Positions 23,701 to 38,700 of a DNA stretch of 64,000 nucleotides are shown here, piece after piece; within the stretch, counting starts at the first letter, position 1; the number at the start of each line of letters is the position of its first letter. Below the pieces are notes generated by a model, which was given only the letters and a program-made list of their open reading frames with translations, was not told the origin of the DNA and searched no databases. Origin of the DNA: Paroedura picta (lineage: Eukaryota > Chordata > Lepidosauria > Squamata > Gekkonidae). The stretch lies in the NCBI RefSeq assembly GCF_049243985.1, contig NC_135386.1, positions 9,257,501 to 9,321,500 on the forward strand, in the 5' to 3' direction. A program made the translations under genes and the position numbers.

Positions 23701-26700
23701 CTGAGGAATTCTCCATATACCTTTAACTCCCCTGTATCTTTTTCCAGAATGAAAATCCCCCTCCTACCCCAATTTTAGCCCCAGCAGGAAATGCAAGACT
23801 GGCAGAACACAGGCCTCGGCCTGTGCCCCCCTCCATGCTGCTGTTCTTGTGTTTCTTTGCCCCCAAATGGGCAACCTGTTTGTTGTCTTCTGCGTTGGGC
23901 ATTTTCCGGGCCTGAGGGAGCGTCTGCTGAGTTTGCACGGAACTGAGATTTGCCCCTGGGATCTTCCCGGAAGCATGCCTCGGCATGGCGACTGGGAATT
24001 AATTGCATTTGTAAACGGTGACGGGGAAGGTCTGATGCTGAACAGAAGGATGACCCGACCCTGCTTGGCCTTTTAGTGTTGTTTTTCAAGGGCTCTCCCA
24101 AGGTTAGCCCTGGGGGAGAAGAGGCACAGCAGAAAAACAAGAGCGGAACAAGGAGGCCTGACGCATTTCCCAAGAGCGAGGGACAACTTGGCCCCGTTCC
24201 CAGGGATGGGTGAGAGGATTTCGGAGGGAGCACGGCTCTCGGTAGATTGAGAAGCAAGCAGCTCTGGAGCCCTGCAGACTCCCATGAACTAAGGGAGAAA
24301 GCGAATGCACAAGATTGGAAGAAAAAAATACCAACTATGAATCCTTCGTGCAGGAAACAGCACATGGGGTTTGAGCTACCAGATGACAACACCCTCTTGC
24401 AACGGGGAATGTTATCTGCATGTCTTTGTTTTAGAGCCCAAAGTGGGGTTAAGCTTTTGCAGAGGGCTAGTCCCACAGAAATGTGGGCTTTTAATGCTGG
24501 ATAGTCCCATCCCCCCCACCATGTGATCGCTACTAACAGGACAGGGTGGAGAATCTTGGCAATACCTCTGCTGGATGGGGAAGATCTGGCCGGACTCCCT
24601 GCTTCCCACCCTCTTACGTGTGTTTCACCTGAGCCCAGCAAAAGGGAAGAGCCAAAGCAGGCTTGGCCCTTAGCCTTTGGCCTATGGATACAAAGCAGCC
24701 CAGGATGATAGAACTGCATTGGGGTGACCAAACTGGTGCTCCAGGCAGCCATGGACTACACTTCCCATGAGACCTTGCCAGCACGGTCAGGGGCTCATGC
24801 AAATTGCAGTCCGTGGACATCTAGAGCGCTGCAGTTTGGCCACCCCGTGGTGTGTGTATCGGAGATTTTGTGTGCGTTTGTAATAAGGAGCCCCCGCCAG
24901 CAACATCGTGGCTGTGTGATTGTAGTCCGTGGACAGCTGGAGAGCCTCCATTTGGCCACTCCTGCTCTACTGCGTCGGGAAGGGGGGTCTCGGGGCAGAA
25001 TCGCCACTGCCAGTTCTGATGCATTCTGGGCCTCGAGGGCTGGCGGCTTGTTCCACTGATCATTAGTCTAGGCTTTTGATCGATACTGCATGATTAGAGT
25101 GTTTCAGCACAGCAACCGTACTGATGGATTTGTTTCCCAAGCGCGATTTTAGTGGTTCTCCCCCATCCGCCCCCGCCCCCCAAGTTTCTTTTGTTGTTAG
25201 GAGCATAAGATGCTTATTTGAATAACAGAAAGTCAAGATAAAAAAATTCCCTCCAAGATCGTAAAGTGACACCGTGGTGCGGATCAGAGGAACTCGAAAT
25301 TGCCCTGAATCTCTTCCGATTCTCATAAGTGTGTTTTTGTGTTTTATTGTGTGTGTGTGTGGGGGGGGGGAGATGGTGCAGTAAGCTCCTGCATGCTGGG
25401 AGGGCTCAGGGATGGCCCAACCGTGGCTCTCCAGATGTCCGTGGACTACAATTCCCATGAGCCCCTGCCAGGGGCTCATGGGAATTGTAGTCCACGGACA
25501 TCTGGAGAGCCACGGTTGGGCCATCCCTGACTTAGAGAAACTTCTTCAGAGTTCTTTGAATCCTGGGGAATGTTTGGAAAGGCGCAAGAATCTGGTGTGT
25601 TGGTGTGTGAGGACGATGTGTGCTTGCTCTGGAGGGTGGCTGTCCCTGGCTGGGCTGGGGACGAGTCCCTGCAAAGCTTGTTAAATAAAAATTACGGAGC
25701 TGTGAAAAAAGTTCGCGCATTCAATGCTGGGCTGTTGAAGTGCCATCTTTAGATACCTCTCGAAATAAATGCGGGCAGAGAGAGACAGCCTCGAATGGGT
25801 GGCTTAATTACCACCCCCTGGTATAATAGCTGCTCTGCAAAATGCAAAGGATGTCTTTTTTTAAAGTGTTGGTTTGATTCTTGTTCCTTGCTTCTCTCCC
25901 TCTCCCCCCATGCCTGTGTTAAATAAGGAATATGTTGACACCACCCTGCAGGGAAGACCCTTTCACCGCTGGGACGGATTTCTAGAGAGGCTGTTCCTGC
26001 AGGGTTTCACAAACCCCTGGGTTTTCTGGATGACCCTGGAAGGGGTCCCCCAAACGGGTGGGACTGAATTAATTTTTCAATATATTTTCAAAAAATTGTT
26101 AAACATTTATTGGGCGATGAGACCTTATAGGGTCCTGTCGACCCACTCACCCCCTCCCCAAATGGCCAGTGATAGACCTGGAGGGGCTGGGCGGGTCGTC
26201 AGTGATGCTTCTGGGCTTTCTCAGTGGTAAAAAGGTTGAGCAAGGCTGCTGGACCCAAGCATGCTGCGGGTTGAAGCCAAGCAAGCATCGGCCGTCTGGG
26301 GACTTCAGCAAAGGGGCTGTCGGGGCTGCTTGCAGGTGACTCTCTGAAACAGGGGTAGTCAAACTGCGGCCCTCCAGATGTCCATGGACTACAATTCCCA
26401 GGAGCCCCTGCCAGCATTTGCTGGCAGGGGCTCATGGGAATTGTAGTCCATGGACATCTGGAGGGCCGCAGTTTGACTACCCCTGCTCTGAAAGATTGCT
26501 CGGTGTCAAAGATGCCGCTGGATTCCAAAAGTCAGACGATGGGGCTTTCCTTTTGCTTAATCATGGAGGTGCTCTGATGGTTCTTTGGGATACTCGGGGC
26601 CTACGTAGTATGAAAAATATCGGGGTATATGCGGGCACTGCTCCATAACGCTCTCCCTTTGCAGGTGCTCAGCTTAGAGCAGTTTCTTGCCCCCAAGAGA

Positions 26701-29700
26701 GCTCTAGTCCTGGAGGAGTCTCAGGCCTGGGTCGTCCCCCCCCCCCCATCAATTGCACTCTGCCGTGCAAACCAGGATTTCAAACTTGGCTTCACTCCTG
26801 GTTAGGTATCTCCTGGCCAGCCGTGGTGTGCCGTAGAAGAGAAGTGCTCAGTTAGGTCACCCGGGATTGGGGAGGGGGGGGGGAGAGCAGGGGGTAGCTT
26901 TCAGAGGTGGCTCTTTTGCGTCACTCTCGCCCTGATTTCTCGCTATGCGCAAGCCATGTCCCACACGGGTGACTCACCGCTCGATCCTGCAGTAAACAAG
27001 GCCTCGGCATCGCCTGAGCTGTGCCATTGTGAGAACTCGGAAAGGCACAAGGTCCAGCGAAGATGTTACCCCCCCCCACACACACACACACACCCTGCTA
27101 ACAAAACCAGCTGCTCGTGATGCGCAAATGAGGGGGTCGCTCTTTCAGCGGACATGGGATGGGCCTCTTCCCCCCACGCTCCTCCAAATGACAGAGGTGA
27201 CGGCTGTAGAGAGTCAGGTTTTCCCGGTCGTGTTTTTATCTAGCAGCGACAAGTTGCCCTCCGGGGTGGTTGGCACAAGAATGGCCCCTCTAATACAAGG
27301 ATGCACCATCCTGAGAACCTGAGATCATGCCCAGCTTTGGAATAAAACATTAGAAGTGTCAAAAAGTGTGTGTGTGTGTGTGGGGGGGGGGGAGGGGGGG
27401 TTAAGCACCCAAATAACCTGCAGTGTCCCATTCATATGAAAGGAACAACATAGATAATTTGGGAATTTGGGAGGAGAAAGCAGCTGGTTGGGGGAAAAGG
27501 GTCCGGAAGTGGCTGTTTTGGAGGGTTTTGAGGGAGGAATTGGGCAGAGCAGGAGAAGAGGAAGGGGAGGCCGCTGGGAGGGGTCCCTCTCTGGTTTGAT
27601 GTCTGTTTTTTGTGCTCTCGGATGATATATTCCGCATAAAGCTTTGAGTCGTCTGGAATCCAGCCCTGCAGCCTTCTTCTTTCGCCAGACGGCAGCCCAC
27701 GTTCACAGCCTGTGACTAAGTGAGAGGAAAGGATCCAGATTATAATAGGAAGCCTGGACTTTTTTTTCCCCTTGTGCCTCACCCCCCCCCCCCCCGCTTC
27801 CTTGGGAGAAGGACCTTTAAGGCTTTCAAATGACAGTCGGTCAACTTTTCCGGACTGGTCCATTGCCACGAATCCCAAAATAAACCCCTCTGCTCTCTTG
27901 GGGTCAAGCGTGGGTTACAAATGTGGGCATTTATAGTTCCAGCTCGTGTTCAGGCTGGAGGTAAGTGATTCTGTAGGAGGTATGAACCTCTCCTCAAATG
28001 CACTGGAAGCAGGAGCTGGACTAGGGTCAAATCCCTGCTCCTCCGTGGTGGCCCCTGATCTTTCAGCCTGACCTACCTTGCAGGCTTGTTGTAAGCTAGG
28101 GAAGAGGCAACCGGGTAGGTGGCTGTGAGCTGCTTAGAGCAACTGTGAGAGTTAAACAATGACCAGGAAAAGAACCCTGGCTGACCATGTAAGGCCTGGT
28201 CAAATCACAGCACCTCAATAACCAGTAAGGTTTTCTATTTTTTATTTTATTTATTTTTGAATTTATATGCCGCTGCTCTAAAATTGTCTCACAGCGGTTT
28301 ACAATACAACAATAAAATACAACACAACCCCTAAAACATTAAAAGATGGCGATACAATAGAGGTCTAAACTCCCACCGCCTGTCCAGTTTATGGTCAAGG
28401 AGCTCTCTCTTTAGGAACGAGGGTCCTGATCTCACCAGCACGAGGGGATCCCCCGATAGTAACGCTGGAACTCCGTAAGAGCCCTCAGCTCTTCCGGGAG
28501 CTCATTCCACCAGGTTGGGGCCAGGGCTGAAAAGGCCCTCAGGTTTATGGCCCTTTACAGGTGCTCTCAGAGATGGGTAATATCATTTTGGTACCTAAAG
28601 TGGAAAAAAGACATGGAATTTCCCCCCACATGTGATAAATGCATAATAAATGTTCTGCTGTCTAATCTATTGGCACCCTCAGATCTGCTGTTTGTGGCTA
28701 ACTGCCTTACCCTACCTAATGCTTGGGCTGGTCTTGGGACTTCTGCTGAAACTCAGAAGCCCCTCCTGCCTGCTGGTGTCCAGTATGGCATCCATGATTC
28801 CTCCTGTCCAGCAGCAGTTTTCATTGACTGAAGGAGTTCTATTGCGTTAGAAGCCCGGCCGGCTGCCCTCACTAAGCCTCTGAGCCCGGTGGAATCTGGC
28901 TTCTCATCTGCTGCCCTGCCAACAGTCCTAAATACTCCGTTTTGATCATTTGCTGGTGTTGCCTGAATTCATGAGATCTTGCAACCCTGGTTAGGTTGCA
29001 CCCAGATTTCATGTCCCTCATCGCACCACGGTTGGCATAGAATCATAGAGTTGGAAGGGGCCATAGAGGCCATCTAGTCCAACCCCCTGCTCAACGCAGG
29101 ATCAGCCCTAAGCATCCTAAAGCATCCAAGAAAAGTGTGCATCCAACCTTTGCTTGAAGACCGCCATAGCTTCAGTTCTTTATCAGCACACCACTTCTTA
29201 ACCTTGCCCCCCCCAAACAAAATCTAAATCCTTTTTTTCTGAAAACTTGGAACTCCCTTGCGTCCCATTCATTTGTACCACCTGCAGAACGGGTCGTACC
29301 CTGATATATCATAACATAAACTTTATTCCGTGCTCCAGCGAAAAAGCCAATAAAAAACCCCAGAAACATATTGCATGAGCACATGGGTAGCCAAAGTTCA
29401 AATCAGAGTATGTAACAATTTTTTTTTCTGCACATGTTAGGTTTTATTTACGGGCCTGTCATGTCGCACCTTGAGCTTAGGGATCATTTAAAACTTGGCT
29501 CCCTGTTGCCTGTCAGAGTTGGCCGTTCCCCATGAATCTTTTGGCCCCCGAACGCACATCGGGGTAATTGGCCTTTCATGAATAATGCAGAATAGCTGCA
29601 GAGGCCAGCTCTTCTGCACGTTCCCGAGGATTTAAACGGACTGCACCTGGCTGGCTGGGCAGAGTTTGTCTTACGTCATTTCTGCTTCCCTTTGACTGTT

Positions 29701-32700
29701 TTGAAGAGTTAGGCCAGGGGTAGTCCAACTGCGGCCGCTGTGAACGCTGGCAGGGGCTCATGGGAATCGTAGTCTATGGACATCTGGAGGGCCGCAGTTG
29801 GACTACCCCTGAGTTAGGCCTTTTCGGTGTTGTATCGTGCTGTGGAATATATTGTGGAATGGCAAAGCAGCCAATGGGTCATGGAGGAAATACAGTAGAG
29901 ATTTGTCTGCAAGCTTCTGAAATGCACAGTGCCCTTTGCTGTGTGCACTTGGCTTGTTGCTAGAAGAATGGATGCAGCAGGCAAATTTTTTTTTTTTTAC
30001 AAAAAGGCATCCCGTTGGCGGGAGACAGCGCTGCCTGGTGCCAACTGTCTCCCCGCTCAAAGTGCAGAATTATGTTCTGGTTGCAGATCCTGGCTTGCCA
30101 GCCAAGAGACATTTGTGTGTTTCTCTCTTATTTGAAGCTTTGCTTCTGATTGCACATGGAAAGTAGCATTATGCATAGCCCTGCTGTTCGCCCTCTGGTG
30201 CCTTGTATCAAGGTGTGGAGGAATGCATTCTTTTTGGTGAGGTTTGAAATGAGCATTTTAATAAGTTAGGCAATGGCTTTCCAGGCTCAAAACAACTCAC
30301 CTCTTAATAAAAGCTGAGAGGAAATGGGTGGGTCACCCCTACCCACTTCTCCAAGCGGGGGATAAGAAATTTGGAGGTTTTAAATGCTGCTAGCCGATTC
30401 CAGGAAGGAGTGAGTGGAGAAAGCGAGATTATAGAATCTCCTGGCAGCCAGGGAGAAGTCCCTTTTATATGGAATTCATCAGAGGAGGCCGATCTCTTAA
30501 CTGAGGTCAGCCAGCCATTTTGACCATGCAATAGCCTGGAGAGCTGACACAAGCTTTAAGGTCGTAGAAACTTGGTAGAGATCTGTAACTTTTCAAGCTA
30601 CAGGCGCCTGTCCTATATTTTAACATCTGACAGGGCATGGGTAGTGGGAGGGGCAGAAGGATTTGAAGAAGCGTTGGTTATTATTTGCTGTTTTTCTCTA
30701 CCCAAAGGAGGCTCAAAGTGGCTTACAGTCGCCTTCCCTTTCTCCACAACAGACACCCTGTGGGGTGGGTGAGGCTGAGAGTGCCCTGATATCACTGCTC
30801 TGTCAGAACAGCTTTATCAGGGCTGTGGCCAGCCCAAGGTCCCCCAGCTGGCTCACCAGATTACAGGTCTGCACTCCTAATCACTATACCAAGCTGGCAT
30901 TTTTACCCATTTCTTTTGGTTCCCTGCTGAATCTGGTGCTGTGCTAAAAGTATGCTTGCAAACATGTTCCTGTTAATAATTCATAAATCCTTTTTACCTT
31001 TGGATGCTGGCAGTGGTTCTCTGTACCACGTAGACCAGGGGTAGTCAAACTGCGGCCCTCCAGATGTCCATGGACTACAATTCCCAGGAGCCCTTGCCAG
31101 CATTCGCCAGCGAATGCTGGCAAGGGCTCCTGGGAATTGTAGTCCATGGACATCTGGAGGGCCGCAGTTTGACTACCCCTGACATAGACCTTCACTATCT
31201 TGTACACACTATTGTAAAGGGAGAGAAGCTGGCAATTGGCAAGCACCTGGCAGTGAAATACTCCCCAAACACGGGTCAGCAAGAGACATATAGGCAAGGC
31301 CTCAGAATTGAATAAAAGGGAAGCTCGGACTTTAGATCCTCTCAGTGGACAATTCGGTATAAAGGTGGCAGTCTCCAAGCAAAGGTTGGAGACACACTTT
31401 TCTTGGATGCTTTAGGATGCTCTGGGCTGATCCTGCGTAGAGCAGGGGGTTGGACTAGATAGCCTGTATGGCCCCTTCCAACTCTATGATTCTATGATTC
31501 TATGAGCAGGGGGTTGGACTAGATGGCCTGTATGGCCCCTTCCGATTCTATGATTCTATGAGCAGGGGGTTGGACTAGATGGCCTGTGTGGCCCCTTCCA
31601 ACTCTATGATTCTATGATTCTATGAGCAGGGGGTTGGACTAGATGGCCTGTATGGCCCCTTCCAACTCTATGATTCTATGATTCTATGAGCAGGGGGTTG
31701 GACTAGATGGCCTGTATGGCCCCTTCCAACTCTATGATTCTATGATTCTATGAGCAGGGGGTTGGACTAGATGGCCTGTATGGCCCCTTCCAACTCTATG
31801 ATTCTATGATTCTATGAGCAGGGGGTTGGACTAGATGGCCTGTATGGCCCCTTCCAACTCTGTGATTCTGTGATTCTATGAGCAGGGGGTTGGACTAGAT
31901 GGCCTGTATGGCCCCTTCCAACTCTATGATTCTATGATTCTATGAGCAGGGGGTTGGACTAGATGGCCTGTGTGGCCCCTTCCAACTCTATGATTCTATG
32001 ATTCTATGAGCAGGGGGTTGGACTAGATGGCCTGTATGGCCCCTTCCAACTCTATGATTCTATGATTCTATGAGCAGGGGGTTGGACTAGATGGCCTGTA
32101 TGGCCCCTTCCAACTCTATGATTCTATGATTCTATGAGCAGGGGGTTGGACTAGATGGCCTGTATGGCCCCTTCCAAGGATTCTATGAATCTAATTACCC
32201 TGCGGAGGAGCACAAGAGAGAGATGAGCCTCTCCAGGAGATGGTAACTCTTGGAGTGGGCTAGGTGCATGCAAGCTGAAGTGGGCCAGTTTTGCCACACA
32301 AGGTCTCATTGTTGGTCTACCTAACTCTGGATTGTCTGTTCTGACAGACAGCCCTTCTCCAGTGTACCAGGCAGAGAAAATGCCTCCGTTCTGGCCTGTT
32401 CTTGCAGCAGAGTGAGATGCTAGAATGGGCTGTGCTCCTTTGGTCGTTCCCTTTCATTGGAAAACAAGCGCGTCAGAAAAAGAGGGTCGACTTTATCTTT
32501 TCTTCCTGATGTTCTATTGTAAATGTTTTGAAGTTGTCTTACACAGGGGTAAAGGGCCTCTTGTGGCGCAGAGTGGTAAGGCAGCAGACATGCAGTCTGA
32601 AAGCTCTGCCCATGAGGCTGGGAGTTCGATCCCAGCAGCCGGCTCAAGGTTGACTCAGCCTTCCATCCTTCCGAGGTCGGTAAAATGAGTACCCAGCTTG

Positions 32701-35700
32701 CTGCGGGGTAAAACGGTAATGACTGGGGAAGGCACTGGCAAACCACCCCGTATTGAGTCTGCCATGAAAACGCTGGAGGGCGTCACCCCAAGGGTCAGAC
32801 ATGACCCGGTGCTTGCACAGGGGATACCTTTACCTTTATCTTTACACAGGGGTGGGGGCTGCCTAAAAAGGGGACATCCCCCTTGCAGCCTGATTTAGCA
32901 TAGGCCAGTCAATCCATCACCTCATTCTTGCACGCGTGTAGTTCAGGAGATGACGAAGACTGACCCTGGGACCGCGTGGCCCTGATCCGAAAGAGACTGA
33001 CTCCCGTTTATGTTTTACCTGTTACGTTTTGCCACGACTGGGCCCTAACTTGGATGGGCCAGATTAGACCCCCAAAGAAGCCCAGAATTGCGGTGGGAAC
33101 GCAGGCAATGGTGCACCACCTCTGAACGTGTCTTGCCTGGAAAATCCAGTGGAAAATCCGTGGTTCGGACTTGACTAGATCAGGTTGGGATCTAGCTAAC
33201 TTCCCATTGTTTACACTACTTCTGTTTTCAAAGAAGTGTGTGCTACTCAGGGGTAAAACTAACAATTCCCCCCCCCCTGTCCTTTTGTTTGGGAATGAAC
33301 TCAAAGCAGAAGATAAGAGGGACAATATCAGGCTTGTATTTTTTAAAACCAGTACAGGCTCGCTTTTACCTCTGGTGCTAACGTCGGTATGCATCCCTCA
33401 TTGTCTGCTAGGAAATCTTTATTTATAGCAGGCATTCTCAACCCTTTTCTTGGCCACTTTTGGGAGCATTTCTCCGGTTCCAGGGCCCTCTGTCAAGCAA
33501 GGATGGACGGAAAACCGTGTATTATTGAACACTCAGAAAACCCAAGCGTTCTGACACGTCGGGAAAACTTTATACAAGACTGCACGGAATTGAAGCTTAA
33601 ACATCCGATCCTTGAGCTCGGTGCTTTCCTGAAAGTTTTGTGATATCGGGCTCCAAATCAGACACTGATGGTCAGATGTCACCTCTTGTTGCTATATCAA
33701 TTCCGTGCCTGGATTTTGTCAAGGAGATTACCTTGCCGAATGTACACTCGGCCAAATACGTGGAGGAAAAATGCAATTTAAAAAATTGGACATTCCCCCA
33801 CAGTGTTGGAAATCTATTTGGCAGATCTCTCTTGATCTTAGGCCTAAGCTAAGATTGAAATAATTATACTCCATGTCCCTTGCCTTATGTATATGTGAGA
33901 CAGATTTCTAGAATATTCGACCAAGACAAGTATATATTTTTTCTTCTTGGGAGCCTGCATGCCGGGTTTGATTCCCCGCTCTCCCACACGCAGCCAGCTG
34001 GATGACCTTGGGCTCATCACAGCCCTGATAGTGCTGTTCTCACAGAGCATTAACATCAGGGCTGTCTCAGCCCCACCTCCCTCACAGGGTGTCTTTTGCG
34101 GGGCGTGGAAAAGAGAGGTGATTGTATACCGCTTTGGGCAGCGAAAAGCGGGGCAGTAAAAACAAACTCTTCTTCTTCTCCTTTCACACGCAAAGGCACG
34201 GATTACATGATTCCTTTTTCTTTCTCTTGACAAAGGTCGAACTTTCTCGCAATTAATGTTGCCCTACGTGACAAAAAAGGGTCTTTCATTGGGTCAGTTA
34301 CCAGGGACCCCCATAAACCCTTTGGACTCCCCCATCTCACATTTTCCAGGCTGTGACCCCCTACAAATGTGCCAGGTGGACTCTCCCCCCAAAGCTGCTC
34401 ACATCTTTCTCCTTCTATTTTATCTTCACCACAACCCTGCGAGGTAGATTAGACAGAGTGTGGCCCAGGGCTACTTAGTGAGCTTCCATGGCACAATACC
34501 GTTTCAGAAATATTCCAGACATGGTGGAGCAGGTCCCGGTGGCACTGCTTGGCCTTCAGAAGGCGTCCGTGATGTCGCTTGGAGCTGACCACACCCCTTG
34601 CAATATTTCCTGTGTTTCTGGGGGCTTGTCCAAGGTTCTGATTTCTCTGGCTTCATGGAGAATGGTTTCCTGGTCTGGTTATCGTGCAGATATCCCAGTT
34701 TTTTTAAAAAAAGAATTGCAATGGTTAAACAGATTTTTTTGTGCAGTAGCACCTTGAAGACCATGCAAGTTTTATTCAAGGTCTTGAAGACCAAGCAAGT
34801 TTTATTCAAGGCCTGAGCTTTCGTGTGCTTTGCACACGAAAGCTCATGCCTTGAATAAAGCTTGCTTTGGTCTCCAAGGTGCCCCTGCACTCGAAATTCG
34901 TTCTGCTGCTTTGGAGCAACACGGCGACCCACTCAAATCTATTTCCATGGCCAACAACAGCGGTTGTGACCCAGCATGCACAAAGTGACACTGGCCCCCT
35001 TTACAGGCGCTAGTTCACATATCCGTGGCGCTGTGGGGGAAAAAATATCCGAAGGGCAGCAAGGTCACCGTGACCCCAAATGAACAGATTTTTGCACCAG
35101 GCGTCAATACCCCCACGGTGCAGAAGGCTAGATTGGCTGCAAGTCTTCGCCTTGGGAACAGGAGAGCAACAAGGTGTCCGCCCAAGTCCTGCCTCTCTCG
35201 TCCTTGTTTTCTGCTTCTCCAGCCGATGCCAACCGAAGCACCGTCCCTTCCCCGTTTCCCCCCCTCCAGCCTCAACGCCGGGAAGTTAAACAACCCTGAC
35301 CCAGGCTCCTCCTCTGGTCGAATGCCACAGGAGAGGGTCAATCAACACTCCCCGCAAGGAGCTGTAGGAAGAGCCCGTGCGCTTTTTATAGCTCGGCAAA
35401 GGGGAAGGAAAGTTTGGGAAAGGCAACGCAAAAGAACTGGGAACCAGGGAGCGTGTGGTTTGGGTTACTGTTCATATCTTGCTTGATAGACTGGGAGGAA
35501 AGCTGTGTTTTGGTGGGTCAGATCCCTGCAGCAGGCGTTGGGTTCCCATGACCCCTCCACATAAAATCTCCCTGCATGCAGAAAGCAAGTGTGTCAGGGA
35601 CAGGCTGGGCTGCAATTCTTACTAGCTAGGTTTTTTCTTTTAAATGGGAGATATTTGGGGGGGTAAATTGAAGGAATGTGTAATCATCGGATGCTGTTCC

Positions 35701-38700
35701 ATACGTCCCTGTAGTCTGAATCAGTCCAGGCCACACACAGGTTTATCTAAAGTGAGGATTGAACCGGACAATGATGTGGGAGGTCCATTTTCAGATTTTT
35801 GTCTTTTTCCCTTTTGGTTTAAAGCTCTCATGGGGGGGGGGGGGCTGCTAGTTTGCTTTGGGAAAGGCTGCACTGAGATTCCTGGCAGAGAAAAGTGGCA
35901 CATGACTTCATATGACTTCCTGTTACATGCTTGCAGTTTGTTCTGTGGCATATGTTTTATGTAAACCGCCCTGAGCCTCCGGGGAGGGTGGTATATATAA
36001 ATATAATAAACAAACCTACAGGGAGGGGAAGGTGGTATATATAAATATAATAAACAAACCTTCTACCGCATCATTTGCCCTGTTTAAGTAGCTCCGTCCT
36101 TTAATCTCCTGTAATCTGAGGTGGGAAAGGGAAAGAAGAAGAAGAAGAAGAGTTGGTTCTTATATGCCGCTTTTCCCTACCCGAAGGAGGCTCAAAGCGG
36201 CTTACAGTCGCCTTCCCACGCTGCAAGGCAGAATGTTCCCATATTGGCCACCTCAGGGCCTATGGCCGCTTCCGCATGTGTGTGTGTGTGTGAGTGAGGA
36301 GGAGGATAATTATGGGACGAGCTTCCTCCCCAGCATGCAATTTCCTTGATGATGTTCAATGCTCCACGAAGCTGCGCTTAGCTGCAGTGTGGGCAAATCC
36401 CCAGATGTTTGCTCACGGGTATCCAGAATCCTGTGTTTTGATCCTGAAAAGGAACCTAGGCCTTGTCTGCACACACTAGATTATGCACATTCAATGTGCT
36501 TTGGCAGCTGGATTTCCTTGTGCAAAACAGGAAAATCTACTTCTAAAGTGCATTGAAAGTGCATTATCTATTGCGTGCAGACTTGGCCCTAGTTTGTTGC
36601 CTGTTTGTCTTCAGGGGATAAATGGAGAAAGACCAAGGATAGAGCATGGAGAAGGCCCTGAGTTCAAGAGCACCTTCGTTTGGGGTCTTAAACTTGGAGT
36701 GCCCATGTGAGTCTGTCTCAACCAGGGTTTTGTGATACCCTGGGGTTTCTTGGTGGCCCTGGAAGGGTTTCCCAAATGGGTGGGCGTTAATCAATGTTTT
36801 ATATATTTAAATTTCCTAAACCTTTATCGGGTGATATGACCATACATGGTCATGTCGACCTGCGTCCCCCTCTTAAAGGGGCCAGTGATGGTCCTAAGAA
36901 GGGGAGGGGCCTGGGGTGGGCGTGTCCACAGCTCTGCTTCCCAACCCTCTTCTGCACGATTGCGCCACTTCTGGGGTTTCTCAAAGCCTGAAGGTTGTTT
37001 TAGGGATTTCTCAAGGGTAAAAAAGTCGAGAAAGCCTGTCCGTGCAGAAGGAGGAGGTTCTGATAGGGTGAACTGGTCTGCACCCCTGCACGGGGAGGCA
37101 ATTATTGACTTGTTTTCCCCAAGCGGCCTGCATTCATTCTTCCCTGGAAGTGGAAAACGATCCCAGCGTGCAGAGAGCTAGATGGAGACTTTGCATCTTG
37201 GTGTGGTCACGTCCTTGTTTTTATTTGCAGAGCTTTTTTTATTTTCAAGGGGAGAAGATGTAAAGCGTAGCTCTCCCTACCTACCGTCTGCCCCCTCATT
37301 CGGCTACATATCTCAGGCGGCAATGGGGAACTGAGGAAGAGTTGGAGCAGACCAGAGCTCTGAGGATAAGGCCGCTCTGGAGGCTGGTGTGATCTGTTCA
37401 TGCTTGTGCCGTTCTCTTTTCTGCCAATGTCTCTCTCTCTCTCTCTCTCTCCGCCTCTCCTGCATACTCTCAAAACATTTCTCCCTCTCCAGGGGCATCT
37501 GTCCCATTCAGATAGCCTTGGCTTGCCCTCTGGGTGTGAGTGGGAGAGAAAAACGCAGGCAGGTGCGTTAAAAGTGGCGCTCAGGGCAGCCCTTCCAAAG
37601 GAGGTCCGAAGTGAGAGATCGAGGGGAGCGCCAGTAACTTGAGAAAGATAATTTAGTAAGGAATTTGGCAGCCCAATGGAACTCTGCTCGTCCGCACGAG
37701 AAACGATGGGGATTTGAGCAAATGAGGGGGCGTGGGCCCAGCGAGAGCCAGTTTGGTGTAGTGGTTAGGAGTGCGGACTTCTAATCTGGCATGCCGGGTT
37801 CGATTCTGTGCTCCCCCACATGCAACCAGCTGGGTGACCTTGGGCTCGCCAGGGCACTGATAAAACTGTTCTGACCGGGCAGTGATATCAGAGCTCTCTC
37901 AGCCTCACCCACCCCACAGGGCGTCTGTTGTGGGGAGAGGAAAGGGAAGGCGATTGTAAGCCACTTTGAGCCTCCTTCGGGTAGGGAAAAGTGGCATATA
38001 AGAACCAACTCCCCTTCCCCTTCCCCTTCCCCTTCCCCTCCTCCTCCTCCTCCTCCTCCTCCTTCTTCTTTTTCTTCTTCATGGGAATTGTAGAGGAGGC
38101 AGCAGCGCCTGGGCCTTGGTGGAGTTTTTAGGAACCGCGGTCGACGTCTTTCTTTGCCACCCTGCCTTGCCTGGATGACCACTCGCAGGAACCCCTGCCT
38201 TGGGCAAGAACGCAGACTCTGGCCCTGCAAAGGCCCAGAGGAACAGACAGTGCAGAGACACGATGGGGGACCTCCTCGGGGGGGGGGGGATGGATGCGTC
38301 TTGAGGCTCCCTATTTGCTCTCGGTTTGCGCTCGACAATGGCTAGGCCCCAGAGACTGTTCCGAAGCACAAAGGCTGCAATGACTCGGAAAGCTTGCCGT
38401 TGCAGCCCTGTTCCTCCTTCCCCATCTGGGAGTGCCAGCTCCGCCCCGCCCCGCCCTGCTGCTGAGCGCCTGCAAAGAAGATACGTCTGGAGGCCAGAAA
38501 CCTCCAGGGGGGAGTTGCTAGGCCGGCTGCTCCGAATGTGTGGGCTGGCGCTGATAAGAGCCCCCGGTGGCTCGCGGGAGGCCGAGACGGCGCATTCCTG
38601 AACTTTTAATTTGAGATAAAATCGGCGAGGGCCTTTCCAACAATGTGGCTTCAGAGTTCTCCGAAGGTACTCGTGTTATCTGTAATTAAACACCCCCCCG

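Noticed and set aside
23775-24752. Open frame of 325 codons on the - strand in SH3GL3 intron 1
   Set aside because: It resembles no known protein, has low-complexity composition and overlaps a degenerate hAT at its 5' end. No splice or promoter signal supports it.
32555-32845. A true tRNA gene
   Set aside because: A-box and B-box-like blocks are present, but the 3' half is not a tRNA and the same unit recurs at 5022-5308 with an (ACCTTT)n tail: a SINE.
35025-35486. Open frame of 153 codons in intron 1
   Set aside because: No recognisable domain and no splice context.
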